Source: an uncultured beta proteobacterium (GTDB lineage Bacteria > Pseudomonadota > Gammaproteobacteria > Burkholderiales > Burkholderiaceae). Taken from it: a DNA stretch of 64,000 nt. Position numbers and translations under genes: made by a program. Positions 1 to 8,401 of this stretch are shown one piece after another; the stretch's first letter is position 1; every line of letters starts with the position of its first letter. Location of the stretch: contig CAIPQU010000156.1 of assembly GCA_903867305.1 (NCBI GenBank), forward strand, positions 1-64,000, read 5' to 3'. The notes under the pieces were generated by a model. It searched no databases and had not been told where the DNA came from. It was given only the letters and a program-made list of their open reading frames with translations.

Positions 1-134
1 CGAACGGAGTCATGTTGACAATAAAGACAGGCTGGCCTGACTTTGGGTTTACACCAAACCTCAATAATTTGACCGCGTTTTACCTGTTCGATTGAAAGAT
101 CAGGCAGACCTAGGATAGAATCTAAATGGGACAT
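1..134 (-). CDS. ISL3-family transposase, N-terminal part (runs off left edge)
   Basis: The first 44 codons are visible, starting at an ATG at 132-134 (reverse strand) preceded by an AGAGGT ribosome binding site. The peptide begins MSHLDSILGLPDLSIEQVKR and continues to a Cys-x-x-Cys pair (CLYC, about residues 36-39). This matches the N-terminal layout of ISL3 transposases: a leucine-rich start, a short beta region, then the zinc-binding Cys pairs. The DDE catalytic core lies outside the window, so intactness cannot be judged. The family call rests on pattern only. Confidence 0.6.
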   Translation of the reverse strand, partial: MSHLDSILGLPDLSIEQVKRGQIIEVWCKPKVRPACLYCQHDSV

Positions 135-186
135 TGGTATTACCTCTATTAAAAAAGTTCGTCGAAAAAACTAGTTTAATAAATAC

Positions 187-214
187 CTTTGTCCCCCGTT
201 TATGATGTAGAGCC
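187..214 (-). repeat. Probable terminal inverted repeat of the ISL3-type element
   Basis: Read on the reverse strand from 214, the sequence begins GGCTCTACATCATAAACGGG. ISL3-family ends commonly begin with GGCTCT or GGGTCT followed by a G-rich tract, and this one sits 80 bases upstream of the transposase start, the expected place. The 8 bases beyond it (215-222, ATATGTTA) would be one copy of the target duplication; the other copy is outside the window. Confidence 0.5.
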
Positions 215-255
215 ATATGTTATATATTGAAGTTCATTCTTATTAAATATTGTTA

Positions 256-433
256 TATGTTTGAAATAATCTCTCAATGCCTTGATTCAGGTCTAGTCGT
301 AGTTGCAGATAAGGCATTTGGCTTGGCTTTTAGTTTTGTTGAATCCAACTTCACGTCAGTAAGGGTGGAAGATGATTATTTCTTGGTTTTTACAAAAATA
401 GATGGTACTACTAAAAAAGTGGACATTTTGTAA
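256..433 (+). CDS. Small hypothetical protein (58 aa)
   Basis: An open frame from an ATG at 256 gives a 58-residue soluble peptide with balanced composition (MFEIISQCLDSGLVVVADKA...). A TTG-start version from 227 is also open. It has no recognised domain, signal peptide or membrane segment. It lies just outside the probable ISL3 end, so it could be a small resident gene or a chance frame. No clear ribosome binding site was seen. Confidence 0.3.
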
Positions 434-635
434 GACGAGGTTGATTTTCTAGATGATAGTGCTTCGATACATAAAATTTATTTTGATTCTACATAAATAT
501 CAGATAGTTAACTAAATATACTAATTCGTTTGATGGTCTTTTATTAATACGACTTGTTTTCAATATTAAAATCTTTAATTATTTATATAAGTAATTTATC
601 TTTCATTAGGTCATTAAAGGCTTGATAATAATCAA
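434..635. other. AT-rich non-coding stretch
   Basis: Very AT-rich sequence between the small ORF and the MarR-like gene. I see no gene, RNA or convincing hairpin. It presumably carries the promoter of the MarR-like gene, but no promoter stands out among the many AT runs. Confidence 0.4.
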
Positions 636-959
636 ATGCTTTTATATAACTGTTTAAACGTCATTCAGGATATTCAGTCCGTTAATCGAAAATACTCCAT
701 TAACGAGTTACAGGCTAACTTGTTGAATTATATTTGTAGTAAATATCTGCAAAAACAAGAATGTCGTGTCATGGAAGTTATTTATTTATCTGAAATTGGC
801 TCTCCTGCCACGCTTCACAAAAACCTGAAAATATTAGTTGATCTTCAATTGGTTGATATTCTTACTGACAAAAACGATTTTCGTATGAAATTAGTAACCC
901 CAACTCGTCGAGCTATAGATAGATTGAAAGAATTAGAGAGTTTTTTACATAAACCATAG
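636..959 (+). CDS. MarR-like winged-helix regulator (107 aa)
   Basis: The protein is all helical with a winged-helix layout. An N-terminal helix is followed by a segment around residues 47-72 (VIYLSEIGSPATLHKNLKIL) that fits helix-turn-helix plus recognition helix of MarR-type proteins. A short wing follows (DKNDFRMKLVTPT), where MarR proteins carry a D-x-R-x motif, and then a C-terminal helix. At 107 residues it is shorter than full MarR dimers of about 140, so it is a minimal version. The spacer before it and the gene remnants after it give no clue to its target. The function is inferred from fold pattern only. Confidence 0.55.
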   Translation: MLLYNCLNVIQDIQSVNRKYSINELQANLLNYICSKYLQKQECRVMEVIYLSEIGSPATLHKNLKILVDLQLVDILTDKNDFRMKLVTPTRRAIDRLKELESFLHKP

Positions 960-997
960 CGATGACGAAATTTTCGCAAACTTTATCTTATAAATCA

Positions 998-1257
998 TTA
1001 ACGCTCTTTTAAGGATTGACTGAGTGTTTTTGTAATGGGTTTTAAAATATAAGACATGATCGTTCGATCTCTTGTCTTAATATCAACGGTGGTAATCATC
1101 CCAGATAGTAGTTCAATGTTATTTTTATTTTCATGGAGAGATTTTCATCTATCGTCACTTTGATTCGATAATAAGTCATGGGACCTGCTCTTGAATCTTC
1201 GTTGAGAGAGTCTGAGGTGACGTAACTAACTTCACCTTGAAGAGACCCGAAAATAGG
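998..1257 (-). pseudogene. C-terminal remnant of a HlyD-type secretion membrane fusion protein, frameshifted
   Basis: Reverse-strand codons ending at a TAA at 998-1000 read GMITTVDIKTRDRTIMSYIL and then KPITKTLSQSLKER. This is the conserved C-terminal end of type I secretion periplasmic adaptors (HlyD/LapC type). An upstream part (IFGSLQGEVSYVTSDSLNED, then YYRIKVTID) is in another frame, so a one-base shift lies near 1135-1150. Similarity ends at an in-frame stop at 1258-1260. Only about 85 of the usual 400 or more residues survive, so this is a broken gene. It abuts a fragment of a large secreted protein, a natural partner for such an adaptor. Confidence 0.7.
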
Positions 1258-1587
1258 TCAGTTGGTTTACCGGGATCGGTTACACCAAGTTGGTTGTTTG
1301 TGAACGAGTCACAGAGCTTTGGTTATAACCCAACGACGAAGACCTTTAGCGTCACGGCACAAAATGATACCGTGAATACTAGAAATACCATCACAGTACC
1401 ACCGAATCAGACCGTAAATTTAGTAGGTATCTTGATGGGTGATGTGAACGGCAGTTGGGGAGCGAGTTCAGCGGCAACAACGCATGTGGACTACAACAGA
1501 TCAACCAGTAGCTTAAATCCGACTTACTGGTCTACTTTAGCGACTAATCCCCATACTTTTCAAGATCAATGGGGTGTGGTTATTTAA
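1258..1587 (+). pseudogene. C-terminal fragment of a large secreted repeat protein (dockerin-like motif)
   Basis: An open frame continues to a TAA at 1585-1587; it formally starts at a TTG at 1237 that lies inside the HlyD remnant. The peptide is rich in Thr, Ser and Asn and lacks a signal peptide. It contains VGILMGDVNGSW, resembling the calcium-binding GDVNGDG loop of dockerin-type ends found in very large bacterial surface proteins. This looks like the last 110 residues of such a protein, not an independent gene. Its head-to-head junction with the HlyD remnant suggests that an internal deletion removed the 5' parts of two divergent genes. Confidence 0.45.
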
Positions 1588-1611
1588 GAAAGTAATCTTT
1601 ACTATTAAGGA

Positions 1612-2172
1612 CTATCCTTCATCTTTGCCATCGATCAAAATAAAAGCAATACGTGCAGGATAGTCTGATCGATTGGCCCAGGCGTGATTGGTGCCTCTTT
1701 GTATGAGCACATCACCAGCATGCAGAACGGTTTCACCAGTCTCCATAATAGCCGTAATTTCACCTGCAAGAACCAGTGCATAGTCAACCGTTTCAGTGAT
1801 GTGCATGCCAGGATGATCACCTGTTTTTAAGTCATGACCAGCATCGGGATATAGTTTTGCAAAAGTAGCATCTTGCAGTCGTTTCACCTCATCAGGATCT
1901 TTAGGTTCTGGAGGATAGTCAATGATCCGTAGAACATTTCCATTTTTTGGGGGAAGAACACCGACATGTTCAGTAATAGAATCTGATGCCTTAACTATTA
2001 CAGGTGATTGCGTTGTCCGCCAAATATTCGTTACCCGATACCCAGGGCGCTCAGGAACCTCTTTGACTGCCGGAGATGGGCCATCTTCTAAAAAATAAGA
2101 TTGACCAGAAGCATCATTGGCAGTAACCACTCGACGAATTGGCGCAAGTAAATTAGAAATTGATTTCATCAT
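1612..2172 (-). CDS. Cupin-domain protein (186 aa)
   Basis: A C-terminal cupin barrel (about residues 120-180) is visible. It has HITETVDYALVLAGEITAIM (metal-site His and Glu with the GE turn), then GDVLIQRGTNHAW with the second conserved His. The N-terminal half carries a typical extra region of two-part cupins in Burkholderiales catabolic clusters. The start overlaps the end of the upstream Bug receptor gene by 4 bases (ATGA), so the two are translationally coupled. It may be a small-molecule dioxygenase, isomerase or sensor. The substrate is unknown but is probably the ligand imported with the neighbouring receptor. Confidence 0.75.
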   Translation of the reverse strand: MMKSISNLLAPIRRVVTANDASGQSYFLEDGPSPAVKEVPERPGYRVTNIWRTTQSPVIVKASDSITEHVGVLPPKNGNVLRIIDYPPEPKDPDEVKRLQDATFAKLYPDAGHDLKTGDHPGMHITETVDYALVLAGEITAIMETGETVLHAGDVLIQRGTNHAWANRSDYPARIAFILIDGKDEG

Positions 2173-3155
2173 TGTTTAGGTATCCCTATCTCTCGGACAA
2201 CTTTTGCCCATTTATCCGTTTCTTTTCTTAAATATTGATTAAATTGCACAACACTCCCTCCAGCAGCGTCAAAACCAATTGTGGCAAGTCGCTCCTTAAA
2301 GCTAGGGTCATCCAAGATTTTTTGTATATCTTGATTTATTTTTTCAACTATTTTTTCTGGTGTCGATTTAGGTACAAAGACACCAACCCATGTATAGTCT
2401 TCAAAACCTGTAAAACCGGATTCTGCCACGGTTGGCACATCTGGTAATGTCGGTAATCTTTTTGAGCTCGTCACGGCTAAACCCATCAGGCGATTCGTCT
2501 TAATAAATTGGCTAGCAGCAGGAACTGCTACGCTACTAAACTGAACCTCTCCTGTTAAGGCAGCATTTACCGCCGGTCCAGCACCTTTGTAATGAATTGG
2601 TTCAACATAAACTTTTGCTAATACTTTAAATAAGTACTCAGCAGAAAGGTGGGGAGTAGTTCCTTCACCAGGTGATCCATAATTTAATTTACCCGTTTTT
2701 GCTTCCTCAATACCATCTTTTAAGTTTTTTGCTTGCAGACTTTTTCCAGCAACAATAATGTTGGGACTTGAAGCAATATTAGCTACTCCGATAAAGTCCT
2801 TGTCGAGGCTATAGCCTGGATTATTAAATAAAGAGGCATTGACCGTGATAGAGCTCGTGTTCAGAAGGATGGTGTAACCATCGTTGGTGGCTTTTGCAGC
2901 ATAGCTCGTACCCATGTTTCCTCCCGCGCCAGGGCGATTATCGATGAGGACTGTTTGTTTCCATGATTCTGCGAGCCTTTGGCCGATCAGCCTTGCAATA
3001 ATATCGGTTGGTCCACCTGGCGCATAAGGAACGACGAGATGAACTTGTTTATTCGGAAAATCACTAATCGTTTGCGCTGCACAATGCAGAGTATGTGATG
3101 TTAAAAAAAATGCTGTTATTGCGATGAGTGACCATTTTGATAAATTGTTTTTCAT
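2169..3155 (-). CDS. Bug-family periplasmic substrate-binding protein (328 aa)
   Basis: This is a tripartite tricarboxylate transporter type receptor. An N-terminal signal peptide (about residues 1-27) is followed by FPNKQVHLVVPYAPGGPTDI, the family hallmark of the first ligand loop. Then come DNRPGAGGNMGTSYAAKA and a C-terminal part with PTVAESGFTGF and GFDAAGGSV. Length is normal for the family. No TctA or TctB membrane genes occur in the window, which is usual for the many orphan Bug genes of Burkholderiales. The ligand is probably a carboxylate and cannot be named. It is cotranscribed with the cupin gene downstream. Confidence 0.9.
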   Translation of the reverse strand: MKNNLSKWSLIAITAFFLTSHTLHCAAQTISDFPNKQVHLVVPYAPGGPTDIIARLIGQRLAESWKQTVLIDNRPGAGGNMGTSYAAKATNDGYTILLNTSSITVNASLFNNPGYSLDKDFIGVANIASSPNIIVAGKSLQAKNLKDGIEEAKTGKLNYGSPGEGTTPHLSAEYLFKVLAKVYVEPIHYKGAGPAVNAALTGEVQFSSVAVPAASQFIKTNRLMGLAVTSSKRLPTLPDVPTVAESGFTGFEDYTWVGVFVPKSTPEKIVEKINQDIQKILDDPSFKERLATIGFDAAGGSVVQFNQYLRKETDKWAKVVREIGIPKQ

Positions 3156-3287
3156 ATCTTATTTGCAGTCTTATTTATGACAATTGAGTATGAACTGATT
3201 TGTGAATCATTTGTTAAAAACATAGTGTAAATGCTAGTCAAATGAGATGCTTTAGCGCACCTTCCCTTAATGATAAACATCATTTGA

Positions 3288-4064
3288 TCATGCAAAGTCT
3301 TCAGTTATTTTCAGTTGCATTTGAAACCATGTCACATCAAATTCAAAGGAATATGATTGATCAAAATGAAAGTAATTTTTGACTTCACTTGGGAATGCAT
3401 CAATCACCACTTTAAGAGCTTCAACTCGATTGATCGGGGTATTGATTCGTTTGATCCAAGATGCAAACTCAATCGGTAATTTCCAGCTTGTTTCATGAGT
3501 TACATTAAAACCAGCTTCACTGATCATGTTATGCCATTCTTTTAAGCTATAGTCGCGAACATGTGAAGCGTCTCGCAAAATCTCTACAGTTTGCAGTGCT
3601 GTATCACAATGCGCTAGGGATGGTGAGGTGACATCAATGATGACGATGGTGCCATTTGTTTTTAAAACACGCCTCATCTCGTGAAGAGCATCTTGAAGAT
3701 TGAGCCAATGATGAGCAGAAAAACGTGTCACGATTAAATCAAAATGCTGATCAGGAAAAGGTAATTTTTCAACTGTTCCTTTTTGACAGACAATATTCTT
3801 TAGTTCTCGTTCTTCGGCGATTCTGCTCAGAACGGACAACATGGTGTCTGATAAGTCATAAGCAATGACTTCAGTTGCCTCTTTGCTGAGATTCAAGCTT
3901 ACATGCCCTGGTCCGCAGCCTAAGTCGAGGACACGCCCCGGTTTTAATTGTTGAGCCAAGATAATTAAGTCGGACAGGTCTTTTCCCTGAGCGTGAACCG
4001 CACTCTGAAAGTAATTCTCAGCGGTTGAGCTAAATTGTTGTTTTACAAGGTTTTGTGAATCCAT
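3288..4064 (-). CDS. Class I SAM-dependent methyltransferase (258 aa)
   Basis: A Rossmann-type methyltransferase of the UbiE/Methyltransf_11 type. Motif I is VLDLGCGPGHVSLNL (about residues 44-58), the acidic ribose-binding residue is in AYDLS (about 68), and HFDLIVTRFSAHHW (about 107-120) matches motif IV. LKTNGTIVIIDVT matches the post-motif beta strand. It has no signal peptide. Homologues act on small molecules, often quinone or phenolic intermediates, but the acceptor is not evident here. It stands alone between the Bug/cupin pair and a divergently read receptor gene. Confidence 0.8.
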   Translation of the reverse strand: MDSQNLVKQQFSSTAENYFQSAVHAQGKDLSDLIILAQQLKPGRVLDLGCGPGHVSLNLSKEATEVIAYDLSDTMLSVLSRIAEERELKNIVCQKGTVEKLPFPDQHFDLIVTRFSAHHWLNLQDALHEMRRVLKTNGTIVIIDVTSPSLAHCDTALQTVEILRDASHVRDYSLKEWHNMISEAGFNVTHETSWKLPIEFASWIKRINTPINRVEALKVVIDAFPSEVKNYFHFDQSYSFEFDVTWFQMQLKITEDFA

Positions 4065-4323
4065 GTTTATTCCTTTGGACGCTATATTTTTCTAATGGTC
4101 TTATTTTGATGCATTTATGGATCGAAATTCACTGTATTAGACCATCATCCCCAGTTTTTATTCAAAATCGATTACTTTTGGTGATTAGTTAAAACCACTA
4201 TTGCTATCCCTTTTTTTTACCTGTAGCCTCATAAAGGACGCTAAAAGATAAGTGTTAAGAAATAGTAAATGCTTCATTAGGAAGTGATAAGGCGGTTAAA
4301 TTTTTATCAATGAAGGGGACGTG
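4065..4323. other. Divergent intergenic region
   Basis: This stretch separates the methyltransferase gene (minus) from the receptor gene (plus) and must hold both promoters. It is AT-rich with several T runs (for example around 4210-4217). I could not single out a promoter or operator. The end of the stretch carries a GAAGGGGAC ribosome binding site for the plus-strand gene. Confidence 0.4.
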
Positions 4324-5523
4324 ATGATTAAAAAGTTCGCTGTAATTTTTTTCATGTTGATCATGAGTCAACAGTCGTTTGGTCAAGGCAAAAAAGATCC
4401 GATTAAAGTCGGTTTTATCACCGATATGGGTGGGCTATATGCGGATATTGATGGTAAGGGTGGTCAAGATGCGATGCAAATGGCGATTGATGACTTTGGT
4501 GGAACTGTGTTGGGTCGTAAAGTCGAAATTCTCTCGATTGATCATCAAAATAAGCCAGATATTGCATCCGCAAAAGCCAGGGAGTGGATTGATCAACAGG
4601 GCGTTAGCGCATTATTTGGGGGAAGTAACTCTGCGGTAGGTTTAGCTATTGCCAAAGTGACTGATGAAAAAAAACGGGTCTATATTAATAATGGTGGCGC
4701 AACCTCAGCGCTTACGAATGAACAGTGTTCTCCATATACGGTTCACTACACCTACGATACCAATGCTTTATCGAATGTCACAGGAAAGTCTGTCGTTGAA
4801 CAGGGTTTAAAAACTTGGTATTTTTTAACGGCTGATTATGCCTTTGGATCGCAGTTACAAAAAGATGCAACGCGTGTTATTGAATCTGGAGGAGGTAAGG
4901 TTGTCGGTGCATCAAGACACCCTTTGAGCGCAAGTGATTTTTCTTCTTTCTTGCTTCAAGCGCAGAGTTCAGGCGCACAGGTTCTGGGTCTTGCTAATGC
5001 AGGAGGAGACACGATTAATTCGATTAAAGCCGCTGCTGAATTCGGCATTAACAAGAAGATGAAAATTGCTGGTTTGTTAGTGTTTTTGACCGATATTCAT
5101 AGTATTGGGATCAATAATGCTGCTGGTATGTCAGTTGCTGCCCCTTGGTATTGGAATCAAGATGAGCAATCTCGCGAGTTTGCAAGTCGTTTTATCCATA
5201 AGCAAAAACGCATGCCAACCTTTGTGCAGGCTGGTAATTATTCTTCTATGTTGACCTATCTCAAGGCTGTAAAAGCTGCTGGAACAGATGATGCTGATAA
5301 GGTTTTGGCAGAGATGAGAAATATCAAGATCAATGATATGTTTACCAAAGGTGGATATGTTCGTAAAGATGGCACGATGGTGCACGACTTTTATTTATTT
5401 GAAGTAAAAAAACCATCGGAGGTCAAGCAACCTTGGGATTACTACAAAATGGTAAAGAAAGTCCCTGGGGAGCAGGCATTTAACACCTTAGCTGAATCCA
5501 AGTGCCCATACATCAGTAATTGA
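4324..5523 (+). CDS. Orphan branched-chain-amino-acid-type ABC receptor
   Basis: A periplasmic binding protein of the Leu/Ile/Val (LivJ-like) class, about 399 residues. A signal peptide (MIKKFAVIFFMLIMSQQSFG) is followed by IKVGFITDMGGLYADIDGKG, the family start. Then come GGQDAMQMAIDDFGG and a C-terminal lobe with YSSMLTYLKAVKAAG. The ATG at 4324 is preferred over the GTG at 4321 because it gives better spacing to GAAGGGGAC. No permease or ATPase genes accompany it, so it must share a transporter encoded elsewhere. Its TGA stop coincides with the edge of a TnpB/IS605 remnant. Confidence 0.85.
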   Translation: MIKKFAVIFFMLIMSQQSFGQGKKDPIKVGFITDMGGLYADIDGKGGQDAMQMAIDDFGGTVLGRKVEILSIDHQNKPDIASAKAREWIDQQGVSALFGGSNSAVGLAIAKVTDEKKRVYINNGGATSALTNEQCSPYTVHYTYDTNALSNVTGKSVVEQGLKTWYFLTADYAFGSQLQKDATRVIESGGGKVVGASRHPLSASDFSSFLLQAQSSGAQVLGLANAGGDTINSIKAAAEFGINKKMKIAGLLVFLTDIHSIGINNAAGMSVAAPWYWNQDEQSREFASRFIHKQKRMPTFVQAGNYSSMLTYLKAVKAAGTDDADKVLAEMRNIKINDMFTKGGYVRKDGTMVHDFYLFEVKKPSEVKQPWDYYKMVKKVPGEQAFNTLAESKCPYISN

Positions 5524-5529
5524 CATCCT

Positions 5530-5549
5530 CCCCGTCCTAAAGGACGGGG
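5530..5549. repeat. IS605-type right-end hairpin
   Basis: The near-perfect palindrome CCCCGTCCTAAAGGACGGGG sits at the 3' edge of the TnpB remnant. Such a GC-rich hairpin at the 3' end of tnpB is typical of IS200/IS605-family right ends, where it also forms part of the omega (reRNA) guide scaffold. It may now act as a terminator for the receptor gene whose stop codon is 7 bases upstream. Confidence 0.6.
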
Positions 5550-5683
5550 ATTCCTACCGCTAGACGTTCATGTCCGAACGCAAGAATATTGAGAGCGCCA
5601 TTGATGTCCCTGTCGTGAACAGATCCACAATGGCACTTCCAACTTCTCTTATTCAAAGCTGAAATTGGTGATTGATCTAATCG
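5537..5683 (-). pseudogene. 3' remnant of a TnpB-type RNA-guided nuclease (IS200/IS605 family)
   Basis: The reverse-strand frame, ending at TAG (5537-5539), reads RSWKCHCGSVHDRDINGALN and then ILAFGHERLAVGIPVL. This is the C-terminal end of TnpB: half of the treble-clef zinc finger (C-x-C-G), the last RuvC aspartate in HDRDINGALNI, and the usual tail that runs into the right-end hairpin. About 45 of the usual 400 residues remain and an in-frame stop closes the frame at 5684-5686, so it cannot make a nuclease. No TnpA is visible. Confidence 0.8.
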
Positions 5684-5687
5684 CTAA

Positions 5688-6074
5688 TTATTCGCAGATT
5701 TTGCTTTGAATCAAGCTGATTGAACTATTCTCAGGAATCGGTGAAATTTTGGGGTATTGGAAAGTAAATGGTCGATTTTTACCTTCTAAATCCTCATCTT
5801 CATAGTCGACGATTTGATGAATCGTAAATGTTTTTTTGGCACAATTAATGGATAGATGTGTCATCGAGCTCATGCTTTCAAAACCTTTTGATAATCTTGG
5901 TTTTTTGTAGTTGGAGTAGGTCGCGACATGCAAATCCTCACCATTTTTTTTGACTCTTGCCGGATCAAAATACATCGTATCGTCATTGGCATTTTTTAAT
6001 AAAGGAACCCATGCTCCAGAAGAACTGAAGGAGATGAATGCAATTCCACAAAAAAAGTAATGGCTTAATTTCAT
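5688..6074 (-). CDS. Adhesin-E-like small secreted protein (128 aa)
   Basis: The N-terminus (MKLSHYFFCGIAFISFSSSG) is a signal peptide. The mature part has the layout of the surface-adhesin protein E domain: WVPLLKNANDDTMYFDPARV, then a strand with the conserved K-x-W/S-x-Y area (ATYSNYKKP), a mid-domain Cys (INCAKKTF) and a final Cys near the end (SKICE). The two Cys probably form a disulfide in the periplasm. Such proteins are common and poorly characterised in beta-proteobacteria. The gene stands alone, between the TnpB remnant and the glt-type transporter. Confidence 0.6.
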   Translation of the reverse strand: MKLSHYFFCGIAFISFSSSGAWVPLLKNANDDTMYFDPARVKKNGEDLHVATYSNYKKPRLSKGFESMSSMTHLSINCAKKTFTIHQIVDYEDEDLEGKNRPFTFQYPKISPIPENSSISLIQSKICE

Positions 6075-6162
6075 TTCGTACTAATGGTATGAAAGTGAAT
6101 CATGAATTAAAAAATAGTATGAGGAGCGTCATCGAAGGATTTCTTTTAACTGTACCCGCATA

Positions 6163-6903
6163 TTACATAGGAATTATTTTAGATAAAAACTCTTCAGCTC
6201 GGGGGCTTTTTTGATAAGTCTGACCAAAAAACTCAGCAGTGGTGCAATCTTCCACTACTCGACCTTGGTCCATAAAGATCACACGATGGCCTACTTTTTG
6301 AGCAAAACCCATTTCATGGGTAACGCATACCATTGTCATACCTTCTTGCGCTAATTGAATCATCACCTCGAGAACTTCGCCAACCATTTCTGGATCAAGC
6401 GCAGAGGTGGGCTCATCAAACAGCATCACTTTAGGATTCATACATAATGCTCGAGCGATGGCGACGCGTTGTTGTTGACCACCGGATAATTGCCCTGGAA
6501 ACTTATCTTTTTGTGCTATTAAACCTACGCGCTCCAAATAATGAAGGCCATTTTTGAGTGCATCAGTTGTAGATCTTTTGAGAACTTGAATTTGCGCAAT
6601 GGTGAGATTGTCAGTAATTGATAGGTGAGGAAATAACTCAAAGTTTTGGAATACCATGCCTACTTTAGATCTTAAAAGTGGCAAATTTGTTTGTGGGTCT
6701 TGAAGTGAAATACCATCAACGATAATTTCTCCAGATTGGATAGACTCTAAACCATTGATTGTTTTAATCAGCGTAGACTTACCGGAGCCAGATGGGCCAC
6801 AAACCACCATTACTTCACCCGTATTAACCTCTACGGTGCAATCATTGAGCACCTGAAACTGGCCGTACCATTTGTTGACGTGATGCAGTTCGATCAGGGG
6901 CAT
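6163..6903 (-). CDS. gltL: Polar amino-acid ABC transporter ATPase (GltL-like)
   Basis: 246 residues with all nucleotide-binding motifs: Walker [10 protein letters not shown] (about 36-44), signature [15 protein letters not shown] (about 137-151), Walker [13 protein letters not shown], and the switch His in [10 protein letters not shown]. The sequence matches the GlnQ/GltL class of polar amino-acid importers. It is the last gene of a four-gene operon that encodes receptor, two permeases and ATPase, separated by 21 bases from the permease before it. Glutamate/aspartate specificity is inferred from the operon order gltI-J-K-L. Confidence 0.9.
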   Translation of the reverse strand: MPLIELHHVNKWYGQFQVLNDCTVEVNTGEVMVVCGPSGSGKSTLIKTINGLESIQSGEIIVDGISLQDPQTNLPLLRSKVGMVFQNFELFPHLSITDNLTIAQIQVLKRSTTDALKNGLHYLERVGLIAQKDKFPGQLSGGQQQRVAIARALCMNPKVMLFDEPTSALDPEMVGEVLEVMIQLAQEGMTMVCVTHEMGFAQKVGHRVIFMDQGRVVEDCTTAEFFGQTYQKSPRAEEFLSKIIPM

Positions 6904-6924
6904 GAGAGATTTCTTTCAGATAAT

Positions 6925-7590
6925 TTAACGAATAATGGCAACACGAGATTGAATCTTCTTCACGATGGAAGATAAAGAAAAGCAGATCAAAAAATAAACA
7001 ATGGCGGCGAGGAGGTAGCTTTCAATCGGGCGGCCATAGTTTTTCCCCGCGACCTCAAAACCTTTTAATAAATCATAAGCGCCAATCGCATAGACTAAAG
7101 ACGTATCTTGAAACAAAATGATGGTTTGGGTCATGAGTACAGGGATCATATTCCGAAATGCCTGGGGCAGAATAATAAAACTCATATTTTGTGAATAGGT
7201 CATACCGAGTGCAAAAGCAGCGTTATTTTGACCTTGAGGTACTGAGTTGATACCGGCCCGAATAATTTCACAAAAGAAAGCCGCCTCAAAAGCGATAAAC
7301 GTAATATAGGCAGATAGTTCAGCACCGATGGAGCGTCCAATGATGCTTGGCATTAATAGAAAGAACCATAAAATCACCATGACTAATGGGATGGATCGCA
7401 TGACATTGACATACCATTTTGCTGGTGATGAGATCCATGGATTTTTTGATAGGCGCATTAAGGCTAAGACTGTACCCAAAATGATTCCGCCACAAGTAGC
7501 AATAATGGTTAGTTGAATACTAAAGATCAAACCCTTCAAGATAAAGTTTTGAAACAGTTCCCAACTATAAAAAGACAGATCAAGATTCAT
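6925..7590 (-). CDS. gltK: Amino-acid ABC transporter permease (GltK-like)
   Basis: 221 residues with about five membrane helices and the HisMQ-type permease layout. The N-terminal part is FILKGLIFSIQLTIIATCGG, and the EAA loop reads QGQNNAAFALGMTYSQNMSFI, the contact site for the ATPase. Its start overlaps the stop of the preceding permease gene by one base (TGATG), indicating coupled translation. It forms the heterodimeric channel with the upstream gene. Confidence 0.9.
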   Translation of the reverse strand: MNLDLSFYSWELFQNFILKGLIFSIQLTIIATCGGIILGTVLALMRLSKNPWISSPAKWYVNVMRSIPLVMVILWFFLLMPSIIGRSIGAELSAYITFIAFEAAFFCEIIRAGINSVPQGQNNAAFALGMTYSQNMSFIILPQAFRNMIPVLMTQTIILFQDTSLVYAIGAYDLLKGFEVAGKNYGRPIESYLLAAIVYFLICFSLSSIVKKIQSRVAIIR

Positions 7591-8381
7591 CAGTGAGCCC
7601 CAGAGGAGTTTGCAGATGAAATAAACCCTGGAATTTTAGTCTTCGCTTCGATATAGGCCATCACACGATTGACGGTGAATGCGGAAATAGCATAGAGCAG
7701 GGTCACGGCTAAATACATCTCGATGCCACGTGAGGTCTCTTCTTGGGTTTGCATGGCAAATAGTGTTAATTCAGAAACAGAAACGGCGAAGGCAACAGAA
7801 GAATTTTTAACAATATTCATGAATTCGGAAGTTAGTGGGGGAACTACAATTCTGAGCGCCATGGGCAGAATCACAAAGCGATAGGTTTGTAGTCGAGTCA
7901 TACCCAAGGATAGGGCGGCGTAGCTTTGACCTTTAGGAAGAGAAAAGATTCCCGACTTGACCTGCTCGGCGATTCGGGCGGAGGTAAAAAATCCTAGAGC
8001 AATACTCACTAGAATATAAGAAGGAAAACTTTTCAGAGCAGGAATAAAGATCGGGATGACGTGATACCACAAAAAAACTTGAACTAAGACAGGAATATTT
8101 CTAAAAAGCTCCACCCAACTATTCGCAAGAAAGATAATGCAACGATCAAGAAGAGAGTCTTTCGGAAGTGTACGTAATGTGCCCATCACAATACCCAGAA
8201 GGATGGCAATGAAAAGAGCTAAGGCAGCAACAAGTGCCGTCCACCCCCATGCCGTTAGGAGCCAATCGAGGTAAGTCGGGTCGCTTGGCGGCGATCCAAA
8301 AGTAAAGAACTCGCCAAAGCACCGAGGGGAGTATTCCTCCCCATAAGTACTTTTACAAAAGATATGAAGATCAAGCGACAT
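7590..8381 (-). CDS. gltJ: Amino-acid ABC transporter permease (GltJ-like)
   Basis: 263 residues. A hydrophilic N-terminal loop ending in YLDWLLTAWGWT leads into helices, as in GltJ of Escherichia coli. The EAA loop is KGQSYAALSLGMTRLQTYRF. It forms the second half of the channel. The gene lies 20 bases downstream of the receptor gene, within the same operon. Confidence 0.9.
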   Translation of the reverse strand: MSLDLHIFCKSTYGEEYSPRCFGEFFTFGSPPSDPTYLDWLLTAWGWTALVAALALFIAILLGIVMGTLRTLPKDSLLDRCIIFLANSWVELFRNIPVLVQVFLWYHVIPIFIPALKSFPSYILVSIALGFFTSARIAEQVKSGIFSLPKGQSYAALSLGMTRLQTYRFVILPMALRIVVPPLTSEFMNIVKNSSVAFAVSVSELTLFAMQTQEETSRGIEMYLAVTLLYAISAFTVNRVMAYIEAKTKIPGFISSANSSGAH

Positions 8382-8401
8382 GAATCAAAGCATGTCGATC
8401 G

